Shown here piece after piece: positions 8,710-20,594 of a stretch of 64,000 nucleotides of DNA. The DNA is taken from assembly GCF_012790675.1 (NCBI RefSeq), contig NZ_CP046391.1, positions 602,136 through 666,135 on the forward strand. Reading direction: 5' to 3'. Source of the stretch: Anaplasma platys (GTDB lineage Bacteria > Pseudomonadota > Alphaproteobacteria > Rickettsiales > Anaplasmataceae). Under the pieces are notes generated by a model. That model searched no databases and had not been told where the DNA came from. It saw only the letters and a program-made list of their open reading frames with translations. The stretch's first letter is position 1; each line of letters starts with the position of its first letter. The translations under genes and the position numbers were made by a program.

Positions 8710-9157
8710 GGATTATTTCGCATTACTTGGCTTGAGAGATGTGAGTTTCTCAATAGACCTTCCTCTTATGGAAAAGAATTATATCGGAATTCAGCGTTCT
8801 TCTCATCCGGATAGATTTTTCTCCATAAGGGATAAAGAAACCGCGGCGCGCCATATAGCAAAGGTCAATAAGGCGTATCTTATACTAAAATCTCCGGAAT
8901 CTCGTGCAGAATACATACTTTCTGTTGGGGGGGTAAAACTGAGCGATGAGGATAGGAGTAAAATCGTCGAGGAAATATTCAGTCTCAAGCTCAATGGGGT
9001 TGATGTTGGAGCAGAGGTGTCAAATTGTTTAAAGTCCATGGAAAAGGCTTTTGCAGAGTGTCAGATGTATGAAGCTGCAATTCAGCTTGAAAGGCTTAAA
9101 TATCTCAAGAGAATGTCTAGTGGGATTGAGGGGTATGCAGTTAGTAGATATAGCTGA
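8702..9157 (+). CDS. hscB: Fe-S co-chaperone HscB (J-domain protein)
   Basis: 151 residues starting MSEDYFALLGL at 8702, inside the end of iscA. The N-terminal J domain carries HPD (residues 35-37), which stimulates the HscA ATPase. The C-terminal helical part (about residues 75-150) normally binds IscU. Length is a little under the usual 170. The start overlap with iscA and the end overlap with hscA suggest translational coupling. Confidence 0.93.
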   Translation: MSEDYFALLGLRDVSFSIDLPLMEKNYIGIQRSSHPDRFFSIRDKETAARHIAKVNKAYLILKSPESRAEYILSVGGVKLSDEDRSKIVEEIFSLKLNGVDVGAEVSNCLKSMEKAFAECQMYEAAIQLERLKYLKRMSSGIEGYAVSRYS

Positions 9158-10940
9158 GCCTGAAATTGTTAAGAGCCATGATGCTGTATATGGTATAGAT
9201 CTTGGTACCACTAACTCTTTGGTAGCAAAGGCTGAAAAGGATGGCAGTGTGCTGGTCTTTGAGGATGCTTCTGGTAGTGTTCTTATCCCATCCATAGTTG
9301 GGTATAGCGGTGGTATTCCTGTTGCGGTAGGAAAGAGAAATGTCGAAGCAGTAACCATAAGCTCTGTCAAGAGGTTGATGGGTAAGGGTATAGGCGGTGT
9401 TCCGAGGAAATTTTGTGGCGTGCCCTTAGTTGAAAGAGATGGCGGGGTTGCTTTAGAAATAGAAAAGGGGCTTATTGTCTCTCCCGTTGAGGTATCAGCA
9501 GAGATTTTAAGGTGTCTTAGTAAGATGGTGCAAGAAGCTACTGGAGAGCCAATTGCGCACGCTGTGGTTACTGTTCCGGCGTACTTTGACGAAGTTGCTA
9601 GGAGAGAAACTCGTAACGCAGCTGAGCTTGCGGGTATAGAAGTATTGAGATTGCTTAATGAACCCACGGCAGCGCTTGTTGCATATGAGCAGATCTCTGA
9701 TGGCGAGATTTGTATCGTGTACGATTTTGGTGGTGGCACATTCGATGTGTCAGTTGTTAAAATGCACGAGGGGGCCCTACAGATAATTGCCACTGCTGGC
9801 GATACATCATTGGGCGGAGATGATATAGACTTCCTTTTAGCAAAGTTAGTGCTCCAAAAGTACAGCGGGGAACAAGTGCGCGATGAGGAGGTTGTGCCAG
9901 TGGACCTTCTGTATGACGCAAAGCGCACGAAAGAGCTTATCTGCAAAGCAGGCTGTGAAGGGAAGTATGACTTCAAAGTAGGGAATGGTGCTACTTTTTC
10001 ATGTGTAATAGATAGTAATGAGTTTGGGGGCTTAGTAGAATGTATAGTCAGGAGAACTGTTGCTATATTGGAGTCAGCTATGCTTGATGCTAAAGTTACC
10101 GTTCATGATGTTTCCAAAGTCGTTCTAGTTGGTGGATCTTCAAGGTTGCCACAGGTTAAAGAGTCGCTTAAGCAAATGTTTGGCGACAAGATATATGATG
10201 ATGTTGATCCGGAGCGGGCGGTTGTGATAGGTGCTGCCTTGCAGGCGTATTATCTTTCAGATCCCGCTTCTGCGCCTAAAAGTAGAGTTCTTATAGATGT
10301 TGTACCTTTGTCGCTGTCCGTTGAGACTATGGGGGGAATTGCTGAAGTTATTATACCTCGGAACACTCCTGTTCCCGCGGTGGTAGCTCAAGAGTTTACT
10401 ACATATGTGGATGGGCAGACTATGATCAGTATTCACGTCTGTCAAGGGGAGCGGGAAATTGTTGTGGAAAATAGGTCATTAGCCAAGTTTGACTTACAAG
10501 TTCCTCCATTACCTGCCGGTGCAGCAAGGGTTAGGGTTGAGTTTAGAGTAGACATGGATGGGTTGCTCACTGTATCGGCAAAAGATGTTTTGACTGGTCT
10601 GGAAAAGAATCTAGAAATAAACTCACTTCGTGGGGTTACGCAGGCCAATATTGAGCAAGCAGTCATAGATTCGGTAGAGAATTTCGATTCTGATATGGTT
10701 TTGAAAGAGCTAAGTAAAGCTAAGGCAGAAGGTGATAAGGTTCTTGAAGTGTTGGACGTGCTTATAGCTGGTGCAGAAGAGTTGCTTCCAGACAGTGAGC
10801 TAAAAGAGGTGCTAGATGCTGCATCCTCCCTCAAGGCAGCGCTAGCGGAATCGGCGGATGTAGATGAGATTCATGAGTTAGTAGAGAAGGCAAGCCTTGG
10901 GGTTATTCGGCTTAAGAAAAAGAAGAATAGTGTTTTTTGA
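9135..10940 (+). CDS. hscA: Fe-S assembly chaperone HscA (Hsp70 family)
   Basis: 601 residues; the start at ATG 9135 overlaps hscB by 23 bases and has GAGG upstream, and GIDLGTTNS follows at residues 20-28. The ATPase domain shows VTVPAYFDEVARRETRNAA, LNEPTAALVAYE and VYDFGGGTFDVSVV, and the substrate domain starts near residue 380 (DVVPLSLSVETMGG). HscA releases clusters from IscU with HscB, recognising the LPPVK motif. The acidic C-terminal lid ends in a basic IRLKKKKNSVF tail. Confidence 0.96.
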   Translation: MQLVDIAEPEIVKSHDAVYGIDLGTTNSLVAKAEKDGSVLVFEDASGSVLIPSIVGYSGGIPVAVGKRNVEAVTISSVKRLMGKGIGGVPRKFCGVPLVERDGGVALEIEKGLIVSPVEVSAEILRCLSKMVQEATGEPIAHAVVTVPAYFDEVARRETRNAAELAGIEVLRLLNEPTAALVAYEQISDGEICIVYDFGGGTFDVSVVKMHEGALQIIATAGDTSLGGDDIDFLLAKLVLQKYSGEQVRDEEVVPVDLLYDAKRTKELICKAGCEGKYDFKVGNGATFSCVIDSNEFGGLVECIVRRTVAILESAMLDAKVTVHDVSKVVLVGGSSRLPQVKESLKQMFGDKIYDDVDPERAVVIGAALQAYYLSDPASAPKSRVLIDVVPLSLSVETMGGIAEVIIPRNTPVPAVVAQEFTTYVDGQTMISIHVCQGEREIVVENRSLAKFDLQVPPLPAGAARVRVEFRVDMDGLLTVSAKDVLTGLEKNLEINSLRGVTQANIEQAVIDSVENFDSDMVLKELSKAKAEGDKVLEVLDVLIAGAEELLPDSELKEVLDAASSLKAALAESADVDEIHELVEKASLGVIRLKKKKNSVF

Positions 10941-10984
10941 GAAAAATAGTGATAATGGCCTGTAGTTTTGCGAGGTAAAGTAAT

Positions 10985-11338
10985 ATGCCATTTGTGACGT
11001 TTGTTTCTCCTGACGGTACCAAGGAGACTTACGAAGCATATGAAGGGGAGACTCTTCTCACTCTTGCTCATAGGAACAAAGTTGATTTAGAAGGCGCATG
11101 CGAAGGCTCTATGGCCTGTTCCACGTGCCATCTAATTGTTGCTCCTGAGTGGTATGGTAAGGTAGAGGAGTGCAACGAGCTAACAGATAACGAAAATGAT
11201 ATGTTAGATATGGCGTTTGGGTTGACTGAGACGTCTAGACTGGGATGCCAGATTGTCATGACTAAGGAGTTGGATGGATTGTGTGTGATGCTGCCTGGGG
11301 AGACTAGGAATGTGTCATTCAACCACAGTGAAGACTAA
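10985..11338 (+). CDS. fdx: 2Fe-2S ferredoxin of the Isc system
   Basis: 117 residues of the adrenodoxin type. Cluster ligands are Cys39, Cys45, Cys48 and Cys88 (GACEGSMACSTCH and RLGCQ). It supplies electrons for cluster assembly and closes the isc-hsc cluster, as in other proteobacteria. A ribosome binding site (GAGGTAAAG) precedes the ATG. The next gene begins 30 bases later. Confidence 0.95.
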   Translation: MPFVTFVSPDGTKETYEAYEGETLLTLAHRNKVDLEGACEGSMACSTCHLIVAPEWYGKVEECNELTDNENDMLDMAFGLTETSRLGCQIVMTKELDGLCVMLPGETRNVSFNHSED

Positions 11339-11367
11339 ATAATCTTATATGAAGTAGGAGATCCGTA

Positions 11368-12660
11368 ATGTCCAGAGCTAGGTGTTTTTTAATCTTCTTT
11401 CTGTTGCTATGCGGCATTGTAGGAGGGGGCGTATTCCTCTGTAGGATTGTCATAAAGGATGTGACATTAGGTCTCTTAGAGTCTCTAAAGGGAAATGGGG
11501 TTTTTCCAGATGGGATGTCTGTAGGCTATGAGAATATTTCTTTTGGATTATCTCTGAGTTCTGAGGCTTTGGAAGATGCGGTTAGTGAAGCTCAGCAAGC
11601 CTTTCCCAGTATTAACGTTCTGCTTGATGGATTTTTCGTGAGCGAAAAAGACAATGGCATGAAGCTTAAGGCAGAAGCTATTAAAGTTTCATATGGAATA
11701 GCTGGAAGGCGTATGAGTGTTTCGCTTCCTAGGGGTTTTGTTGACATTGAAAATGTTAGTGCGTCCTTTGGAGAAGGCTATGGGGATTTGCGTTGTAGCG
11801 TTGATCCTGTTTTGGTTGTGGAATGGCGCGATAATCTATTTCTCTCCGCTATTAAGAAGTTGCTGTACAAAAAAGGCGATAAGGGTGCGGAGAATCAGGT
11901 AGTTTCCTTTAGCTATGTAGATGCTGATGGAATCAGCTGTAAGGACCTTAACACGGGCAAAGACGTCTCTGTATATAACGATGCTCTCTTTAAATTTGGG
12001 GTGCTTGATGATGTTGAGGTACGTGCGGACGCTGAGGTAAACGCTAAAGATCGTCCTGATGGCAAGTTATCACTCAAGCTTTCTGATGTTGTGGTGCGTT
12101 TTTTCAAAAATGAGAGGCTTTCTGATGTTTCTATTACTTCCGCTGAATTGCGGGGGGATGACTTTTTGTTGACGCTGAATGGTGGTACTGCGCTGTCAGA
12201 AAAATGTGGACCATCTCCACTAGGCGTATGTGAATTTGAACTTACTCTAGGGTTTGAAGGTTATGACAACTTCTGGAAGTTTTTTGAAGAAATATTGCAA
12301 AAGAGACAGGTTCTTGATGAGGATAGCGGCTCCTTCATTATGCATAGGTCAATGTTTCAAGGGATCAAGCAGGTCATTCGTGATGTTTCAGTAAAAGGAG
12401 ACGGAGATAAGCTGGTGCTGGATTTGAGAAAGACGCGCGATGGGAATGTGATGTTAGGCAGCATTACCTTAGCGGAATTTTTCCGCTCTGTGGAAGATGT
12501 AGTATCCAAGAGCGAAAATGCTAAAGAGCTACTCGAGGGGAGTGCCAATGATGTTTTGAGTGACTTGGACAAATCTTTGTCATCTGATGTCCTTAGTGGC
12601 ACGGATTCGTCTGTGGTTCCCGAAGACTTTGAGGCCCCAGTCAAGGAACAGAATGATTAG
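11368..12660 (+). CDS. Conserved-looking protein with one N-terminal membrane anchor
   Basis: 430 residues behind a good ribosome binding site (GTAGGAGATCC). One hydrophobic segment (about residues 5-28) is followed by a long soluble region rich in beta-prone stretches, suggesting an anchored periplasmic protein or a signal-anchored envelope protein. The C-terminal 50 residues are acidic and serine-rich. No enzyme motif is seen and I do not recognise the family. It follows fdx by 30 bases and may be co-transcribed with the isc genes, without an evident functional link. Confidence 0.75.
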   Translation: MSRARCFLIFFLLLCGIVGGGVFLCRIVIKDVTLGLLESLKGNGVFPDGMSVGYENISFGLSLSSEALEDAVSEAQQAFPSINVLLDGFFVSEKDNGMKLKAEAIKVSYGIAGRRMSVSLPRGFVDIENVSASFGEGYGDLRCSVDPVLVVEWRDNLFLSAIKKLLYKKGDKGAENQVVSFSYVDADGISCKDLNTGKDVSVYNDALFKFGVLDDVEVRADAEVNAKDRPDGKLSLKLSDVVVRFFKNERLSDVSITSAELRGDDFLLTLNGGTALSEKCGPSPLGVCEFELTLGFEGYDNFWKFFEEILQKRQVLDEDSGSFIMHRSMFQGIKQVIRDVSVKGDGDKLVLDLRKTRDGNVMLGSITLAEFFRSVEDVVSKSENAKELLEGSANDVLSDLDKSLSSDVLSGTDSSVVPEDFEAPVKEQND

Positions 12661-12671
12661 TGTCTCTAGCC

Positions 12672-12929
12672 ATGAAAATGCAGCTGTTTAGGCCGCATTT
12701 GCCTCGTGTAAGTGGGTATATATGTTGCGGGCTAGCCATTGATGGGTTCCTGCATGCGATATGCAGAGCAGGTCTGTCGTTTTTTGTATTTCATAAGGGT
12801 ATTGCTGGGCCATTGAGTTTCTATGCACAATGTATTTTGATGGCTTTGACTAGCGGGGGATATGGGTCTGGATTTCAGTTAGTAGGCTATTCATACAAGG
12901 TTTTTCTCTATATCGTTTCACCGTTGTAA
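12672..12929 (+). CDS. Small hydrophobic protein of unknown function
   Basis: 85 residues from ATG 12672 (MKMQLFRPH); a GTG at 12660 is an alternative that touches the previous stop codon. The frame is moderately hydrophobic with possible membrane segments (SGYICCGLAIDGFLH and SFYAQCILMALTSGG). It lies directly behind the anchored protein. No family recognised; it could be a remnant rather than a gene. Confidence 0.4.
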   Translation: MKMQLFRPHLPRVSGYICCGLAIDGFLHAICRAGLSFFVFHKGIAGPLSFYAQCILMALTSGGYGSGFQLVGYSYKVFLYIVSPL

Positions 12930-13015
12930 GGCGGTGTTTGTGCAATGCCCTTAATCCGCAGCATGGAAAGCTAGTATACTGTGAGTTCCGTGTTGTTGTG
13001 GGGAAACGAGGTTCT

Positions 13016-13426
13016 ATGTTCAAGAAGACGTTTTTCTTCTTTTTTCTCTCCCTTTTTTTTATATGTGAGTTGCATGCTTTTTCTTTAGATGAAGGGGTGC
13101 TGAAAGGTGAATTAGAAACCAGAGCAGTGCGTCTATTCAAAATTACAAGGTGTATGATTTGCTCAGGGGAATCTCTTTATGATTCACAATCTTCATTTGC
13201 AAGAGAAGTGCGTGCTCTGATTAGAAAGGAAATACTCAAAGGAATGGAAGATGACGAAATACTTTCAAGTCTTAGAGAGCGCTATGGAATGCAAATACTT
13301 GCAAAAACGCCTTATGGTCGCGATACGTATCTATTGTGGGTTATCCCTGCGGTTGTTGCTGTGATTTTAGTGATTGCCATGTTTTTAAAGTTATTTATGG
13401 TTAGGAACAATAGCGTCTCGCATTAA
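13016..13426 (+). CDS. ccmH: Cytochrome c maturation protein CcmH
   Basis: 136 residues from ATG 13016, preceded by ACGAGG; a longer frame from 12938 lacks support. A signal peptide (about residues 1-21) leads to a periplasmic domain with RCMICSGESLYDSQSSFAREVR, the family motif whose Cys46 and Cys49 reduce apocytochrome c before heme attachment. A C-terminal membrane helix (about 107-130) anchors it. It serves respiratory cytochromes. The other ccm genes are not in the window. Confidence 0.92.
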   Translation: MFKKTFFFFFLSLFFICELHAFSLDEGVLKGELETRAVRLFKITRCMICSGESLYDSQSSFAREVRALIRKEILKGMEDDEILSSLRERYGMQILAKTPYGRDTYLLWVIPAVVAVILVIAMFLKLFMVRNNSVSH

Positions 13427-13536
13427 TATACCTAGATTGAAATCACATGCTTTCTAGGCCCTAAAAATCAAGTGTCTTGCTTTTATCCGTCTCCCGCCGC
13501 TTCTATTTGGTATGGCGCCCTGTGAACTAAGATCAA

Positions 13537-14220
13537 GTAATGCTAGCAAACAACGAAATCGGAGTGATCCAACCAGTAAGAGAAGTTGTGAGCATAGCGA
13601 GAAAGTATGGAGCAGTAGTACATACAGATGCGGTACAGGCATGTGGCAAGATACCGCTGAGTGTACTGGATCTCGGGGCAGATTTTGTTACAATCTCATC
13701 GCATAAGATAGGAGGCATGCCTGGCGCAGGTGCATTGTTATATAACAGCAATAGAGTCGGTATAGTACCTATGCTGCATGGTGGTATGCAGGAAAATGGC
13801 TTACGAGCTGGTACTGAAAATGTTCATGCCATCTATTCCATGGCAGTTGCTTTGGAAAACCTTTCGTGTCGTTTAAAGAAAATGGCCGATGTTTTATCGG
13901 CTAGGGATTTAATAGAGAGTAGGATAAGGGAAGCATCTGCTACCAGCATTATTTTTGGTTCTGGTGCTGTTAGGCTTCCTAATACTACTTGTGTATCAAT
14001 GCCAGGAGTGAGCAGTGAAACGCAGCTAATAGGATTTGATAGCAGAGGTATTGCTGTGGGGATTGGATCTGCATGTTCTTCAGGGAAGCGTGATAAATCT
14101 CACGTGTTGTCAGCAATAGGAGCTGAGGAAGAGCATATTAAGAGTGCTATCAGGATAAGTCTTGGCCCAGATGTAGATATTGAGCAAGCTAGCAGAATTG
14201 CAGACTGTTGGTGCGATTAA
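13537..14220 (+). pseudogene. Partial duplicate of the iscR-iscS fusion gene (679-bp repeat copy 2)
   Basis: Bases 13537-14215 repeat 5923-6601 without a visible mismatch. The copy holds about 226 codons from an internal ATG (13540) and keeps the PLP lysine and catalytic cysteine, but it lacks the regulator and the first part of the desulfurase fold, so a functional enzyme is unlikely. After the repeat it runs into a stop (CGATTAA). No ribosome binding site is evident. Perfect identity implies a very recent copy or ongoing gene conversion with the intact gene. Confidence 0.9.
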
Positions 14221-14318
14221 TGCATTATTGTGTACAACTCATGGTATATTAATTGACACAGCAGGTTTATATTTACACATGAACACTCCAGACAGTAACA
14301 CTGCTTTCTACTATGTAC

Positions 14319-14891
14319 TTAGCTTTTGTCTATGCCGCGCCACTCACGGTTTTTATCATGAATTCCAAAGATATTAAGTACCCTAAGGACTGAATGATCT
14401 ACTATATCCATGGTGCTTTGAGGATTATGATAAAACGACGGTACCGGAGGAGCGACTATAGCCCCCATTTCGGTAAGTACAACCATGTTTCTTAAATGTC
14501 CCAGATGCAGGGGTGTTTCTCGCACCATTAATACTAGCTTTCGACGTTCTTTTAAAGTCACATCCGCTGCTCTTGTCAGTAGGTTAGAAGCAATACCTGC
14601 AGCAATTTCTGACATAGTGTGTACCGAACAGGGGGCAACTATCATTCCCTCGGTAACAAACGAGCCACTAGCAATCGAAGCGGCAATGTCTGAACTATCA
14701 TGATAATGGGAACAGAATTCTTTTTCCAATTGCTCTGCGGTTATAAGATGTGAACATTCGTGCTTTATGGTCAATCTAGCAGCGTTACTTATTACTAAGT
14801 GTACTTCTGTAGTGGTGTTTTTAAGATAGTGGAGTAAACGCACTCCATAAATCGCCCCAGAAGCTCCGCTTATTCCCACAACAATTCTCAT
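14319..14891 (-). CDS. ubiX: Flavin prenyltransferase UbiX
   Basis: 190 residues from ATG 14891, which has TTGGAG six bases upstream; an in-frame TTG at 14903 falls on that site. UbiX attaches a dimethylallyl group to FMN to make the cofactor for the UbiD decarboxylase in ubiquinone synthesis. The nucleotide-binding start VVGISGASGAIYGVRLL, the APCSVHTMSEIAAGIASNLLTRAADV stretch and the late P-P-V-P-S-F-Y signature are present. It lies between the iscS duplicate and gyrB on the opposite strand. Confidence 0.95.
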   Translation of the reverse strand: MRIVVGISGASGAIYGVRLLHYLKNTTTEVHLVISNAARLTIKHECSHLITAEQLEKEFCSHYHDSSDIAASIASGSFVTEGMIVAPCSVHTMSEIAAGIASNLLTRAADVTLKERRKLVLMVRETPLHLGHLRNMVVLTEMGAIVAPPVPSFYHNPQSTMDIVDHSVLRVLNIFGIHDKNREWRGIDKS

Positions 14892-15328
14892 TTTTTGCTC
14901 CAATAGAACAGCGTGACGCGGTTCTAAGTTAAGAATACTTCAGCGACATTACAATCATTTTTTGGTCTGTATTTGTGCATATATAGGGCAGTGCCTGGGA
15001 GGGGGGGGGGGATGGCCATATTATGTTGCGGGAAGGTTTTTTAGTTCTCTCTATAGATGGCATCAGGTAGGATGGGGTATCGTTCATTAAGATGCATGGC
15101 ATATGTCTGGCGTTTAGGTGTCGTTATACGGTAAAAAACAATCTTAAATTGTGACCTTTATATGTCATAACGTGTTTTGTGTTGCATAACTTCAATCTAT
15201 AGTTGCAAGCTTCTAGTACTCTACTCGTGGGAGATTGGTATTTTTTTGTTGTGCTTTGTTACAGGTTACACTTCCTATATGTAAGTGCCCATTTTTTGTA
15301 CTATGCTTTATTTTAAGTGGATTGAGGT
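14892..15328. other. Divergent intergenic region with an 11-G run
   Basis: It separates ubiX from gyrB. A run of 11 G occupies 15001-15011, just before an ATG that opens only ten codons (stop TAG). No RNA gene recognised. Confidence 0.6.
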
Positions 15329-15356
15329 TTTACATTTGCTAGATTTTTTGTATTAT
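15329..15356 (+). promoter_or_regulatory. Promoter of gyrB
   Basis: A -35-like TTTACA (15329-15334), a 16-base spacer and TATTAT (15351-15356) lie about 32 bases before the gyrB ATG. The start of transcription would be near 15363. Confidence 0.55.
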
Positions 15357-15378
15357 GGGGGTGATTTTTTCTTGGTAA

Positions 15379-17769
<2,391 letters not shown>

Positions 17770-18234
17770 TAGAGGAATTGATGATGTCATGGAAGTGCTC
17801 CTGTATGAGCTGTTAGCGGTATATTCATTTACCATGCTCGACAGTAATTACATGTGTGTTTTGCCGCTTGTGGAACTTATGTATTTGCGTCACCAGTAAT
17901 GGTTCTCCTTAAGGAAGCCCAGTTCTTCTTAATGGGAGTGCTTCTCAAGAGCAACTTTTTATTTTCGCGCATGTTCTCTAATTTATAGTATGCGCTTTAT
18001 CATTACTCATTTGAGGCAAATTCAAGGGCTCGAAATTCTCAGGTGTATTGCTTGCGCTTTTTGTTGCTATCGCGATTTACCCTCTTCTTAAGAAGTATGT
18101 TGTAAGGTATTTGCGGATGGTATGTATTTTGATTCTTTAAGATATTAATAAAATAGCGCGCGGTATATGGTGTTCTTCCGCCGGATCACTTGGTACTAAT
18201 TGAGGTGACATTTCCGCTGTGGTGGGTTTATATA
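17770..18234. other. Gene-free stretch after gyrB
   Basis: No convincing gene. One frame around 17900-17990 reads as a short hydrophobic peptide that ends in a stop, possibly an eroded gene. I see no tRNA or clear terminator. Confidence 0.45.
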
Positions 18235-18262
18235 TTGACGATGTTAGGCTATTTGCTAGAAT
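18235..18262 (+). promoter_or_regulatory. Promoter of the small gene and nuoGH
   Basis: TTGACG (18235-18240), a 16-base spacer and TAGAAT (18257-18262) form one of the best sigma-70-type promoters in the window, 27 bases before the ATG at 18290. Confidence 0.65.
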
Positions 18263-18289
18263 TGAGCTTGTTTTTTCTGTGGTATTGCT

Positions 18290-18505
18290 ATGGCGAAGGG
18301 TGGAAAGGTTGCGAAGACCGCAAGTAAGAATAATCCGTTACAAAGAAGAAAGGGCTTAGCTGCTAAGACATTTAATGGCAAGAACATAAAGCCTGTAAGG
18401 TATATAGATCGTGAAAAGGGGCAGGTATTTATGGCTGCGCAGTTTGACGATGAAAGCCTAGTGACTGGACCAAATGGCCTTCCGTTAGAGTGGTCTAACA
18501 TTTAA
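18290..18505 (+). CDS. Small basic conserved-type protein upstream of nuoG
   Basis: 71 residues. The N-terminal 35 residues are very basic (KGGKVAKTASKNNPLQRRKG), and the C-terminal half is neutral with DESLVTGPNGLPLEW. It starts just after a good promoter and ends 16 bases before nuoG, so it leads the nuoG-nuoH transcript. I recall similar short proteins in related Rickettsiales but cannot name a function. Possible nucleic-acid or ribosome contact is only a guess from its charge. Confidence 0.75.
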   Translation: MAKGGKVAKTASKNNPLQRRKGLAAKTFNGKNIKPVRYIDREKGQVFMAAQFDDESLVTGPNGLPLEWSNI

Positions 18506-18521
18506 ATAGGGGTTCGAAGCC

Positions 18522-20594
18522 ATGGAAGTTACTGTCAATTCCGTAGCTGTAAATATAGATGAGGGTATGACGGTTCTTCAGGCTTGTGAGAGTGCCGGTG
18601 TGGAGATACCCAGGTTTTGTTATCATGAACGCTTAGCTATAGCCGGAAATTGCAGGATGTGTCTGGTGGAGGTTGTAGGACAACCGAAATTAGTGGCGTC
18701 GTGCGCCATGCCTGCATCTAAGGATATGGTCATAAACACGGATTCTGAAAGAGTGAGGAGAGCGCGTAAGGGTGTTCTTGAGCTTTTATTGGTGAATCAC
18801 CCGTTGGATTGTCCTATTTGTGATCAAGGTGGTGAATGCGATCTGCAAGATCAGGTATTTGCTTACGGTTGTGGGATAGGAAGGTACGATGAGAGTAAGA
18901 GGGCTGTAAAACGCAAAAATTTTGGCCCATTAATAGAAAACTCTATGAACCGTTGTATACACTGCACTCGGTGTGTGAGATTTCTTTCTGATGTTGCTGG
19001 CACTTATGAATTTGGCACTTTTGGGCGCGGAGAGAAAATAGAGATAGATTCGTGTATTAGTGAAGGGGTAGCATCTGAGCTATCTGGTAATATCATAGAC
19101 CTTTGTCCTGTTGGGGCGTTAACTTCCAAGCCTTATATGTTTAAAGCAAGACCTTGGGAGCTCTTTCATTGCGATACAATCGATGTGTTTGATGCAGTGG
19201 GATGTAGCATCAGAGTTGATTGCCGGGGGCTAGATGTGATGCGGGTCCTACCTCGCTTAAATGAAGATATAAATGAAGAGTGGATCTCGGATAAGACTAG
19301 ATTTGCTTGTGATGGATTAGCTCTGCAGAGGCTAGATGCTCCTTGTATTAAGAGAGAAGGCAAGATTGTTGAAGTAAGTTGGGAATATGCGCTTTCTATA
19401 GCGGCAGAGAAACTGAAAACTGCAGGAAAAGGTAAGGTTGCTGCGATTGCTGGAGATATGGCAGATTGTGAGTCAATGTTTCTGCTGAAGAAATTGCTCA
19501 TAACTTTGGAAAGTGCAGTAATGGATTGTAGACAGGATGGTGCCAAGTTAACCGCAGATAGCAGGGCACTGTACTTGTTTAATACTTCAATATCTGGGAT
19601 AGCGTCAGCTGATATGTGTCTGCTAATCAACGCGGATTTAAGGTACGATGCTCCCATAATCAATGCCAGGGTGCGTAAGCAGTATCTAGAGCGGGGCTTG
19701 TCTATAGCATCTATCGGATGCAACTTCAGCTATAACTATGCGGTTGATTATCTGGGTGATGACATAGCTCTACTGAAGGAGATATATGGTGGAAAACACA
19801 GGATTAGCAATGCTCTTGCCGCGGCAGAAAATCCAATGGTCATTATAGGGCAAGATGCCCTTGTTCATGAATTGGGGTATGATATTTTGTTGCAGGCCGC
19901 GATGATCGCAGAGAAATTTGGTTTAGTGCGCGATGATTGGAACGGATTCAATGTTCTTCATAAGGTTGCTGCTCGTGTGGGGGGATTAGATATAGGCTTT
20001 TTACCGCATGATCCAGTGAAGATTGGAGTTTCTGAGATTTTAAAAAGCTCAGAGAATGGTGAAATACAAGTGCTTTATTTATTGGGGGCAGACGAGGTTG
20101 ATATCGCTGCTGTAAAAGAGAAAAATCCGAATCTTTTTGTTATATATCAGGGGCATCACGCTGACATGGGTGCTCACTCAGCTGATTTAGTGCTTCCTGG
20201 TGTCGCGTATACAGAAAAACGTGCAACCTATGTAAATACGGAAGGGAGAGTTCAGAGAACGGAACTTGCGGTTCGTTCTCCGGGTGATTCAAAGGAGGAT
20301 TGGACTATAATCAGCACGATAGCAGGGCGTTTGGGAATGATGTGGAGATATGAGACCGTTTTTGACCTTTGGAAGGATCTGGCCAATTTGGGTCCACAAT
20401 TCAGGGAAGAAAATATAGGTAGTTTAGTGGAAGCGACTTGGTCTATTCCAAGTGGAGGGAAGAAGGCTCCATTGCCCAAAGGGAAGTTTGTTTCTGCTGA
20501 AAAAAACTTTTATATGACTGACCCCATAAGTAGGGCTTCCCCCACAATGGCCAAGTGTACCAAATTTTTTCACGCTCACAGCCACTTAGTATGA
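18522..20594 (+). CDS. nuoG: NADH-quinone oxidoreductase subunit G
   Basis: 690 residues. NuoG carries Fe-S clusters of the electron input arm of complex I. Residues 1-80 form a 2Fe-2S ferredoxin domain (C33, C44, C47, C61), then the His/Cys cluster motif [15 protein letters not shown], then CIHCTRC and [19 protein letters not shown] for a 4Fe-4S site. The rest is the molybdopterin-oxidoreductase-like domain. It depends on the Isc machinery encoded upstream. Its stop overlaps the nuoH start (ATGA). Confidence 0.96.
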   Translation: MEVTVNSVAVNIDEGMTVLQACESAGVEIPRFCYHERLAIAGNCRMCLVEVVGQPKLVASCAMPASKDMVINTDSERVRRARKGVLELLLVNHPLDCPICDQGGECDLQDQVFAYGCGIGRYDESKRAVKRKNFGPLIENSMNRCIHCTRCVRFLSDVAGTYEFGTFGRGEKIEIDSCISEGVASELSGNIIDLCPVGALTSKPYMFKARPWELFHCDTIDVFDAVGCSIRVDCRGLDVMRVLPRLNEDINEEWISDKTRFACDGLALQRLDAPCIKREGKIVEVSWEYALSIAAEKLKTAGKGKVAAIAGDMADCESMFLLKKLLITLESAVMDCRQDGAKLTADSRALYLFNTSISGIASADMCLLINADLRYDAPIINARVRKQYLERGLSIASIGCNFSYNYAVDYLGDDIALLKEIYGGKHRISNALAAAENPMVIIGQDALVHELGYDILLQAAMIAEKFGLVRDDWNGFNVLHKVAARVGGLDIGFLPHDPVKIGVSEILKSSENGEIQVLYLLGADEVDIAAVKEKNPNLFVIYQGHHADMGAHSADLVLPGVAYTEKRATYVNTEGRVQRTELAVRSPGDSKEDWTIISTIAGRLGMMWRYETVFDLWKDLANLGPQFREENIGSLVEATWSIPSGGKKAPLPKGKFVSAEKNFYMTDPISRASPTMAKCTKFFHAHSHLV

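Noticed and set aside
9029..9976. 315-codon open frame on the minus strand
   Set aside because: It lies entirely opposite hscA and hscB, has serine- and proline-rich low-quality sequence, and is a shadow of their codon use.
18506..18521. GGTTCGAAGCC before nuoG as a tRNA T loop
   Set aside because: No cloverleaf can be drawn around it; it is part of the nuoG ribosome binding region.
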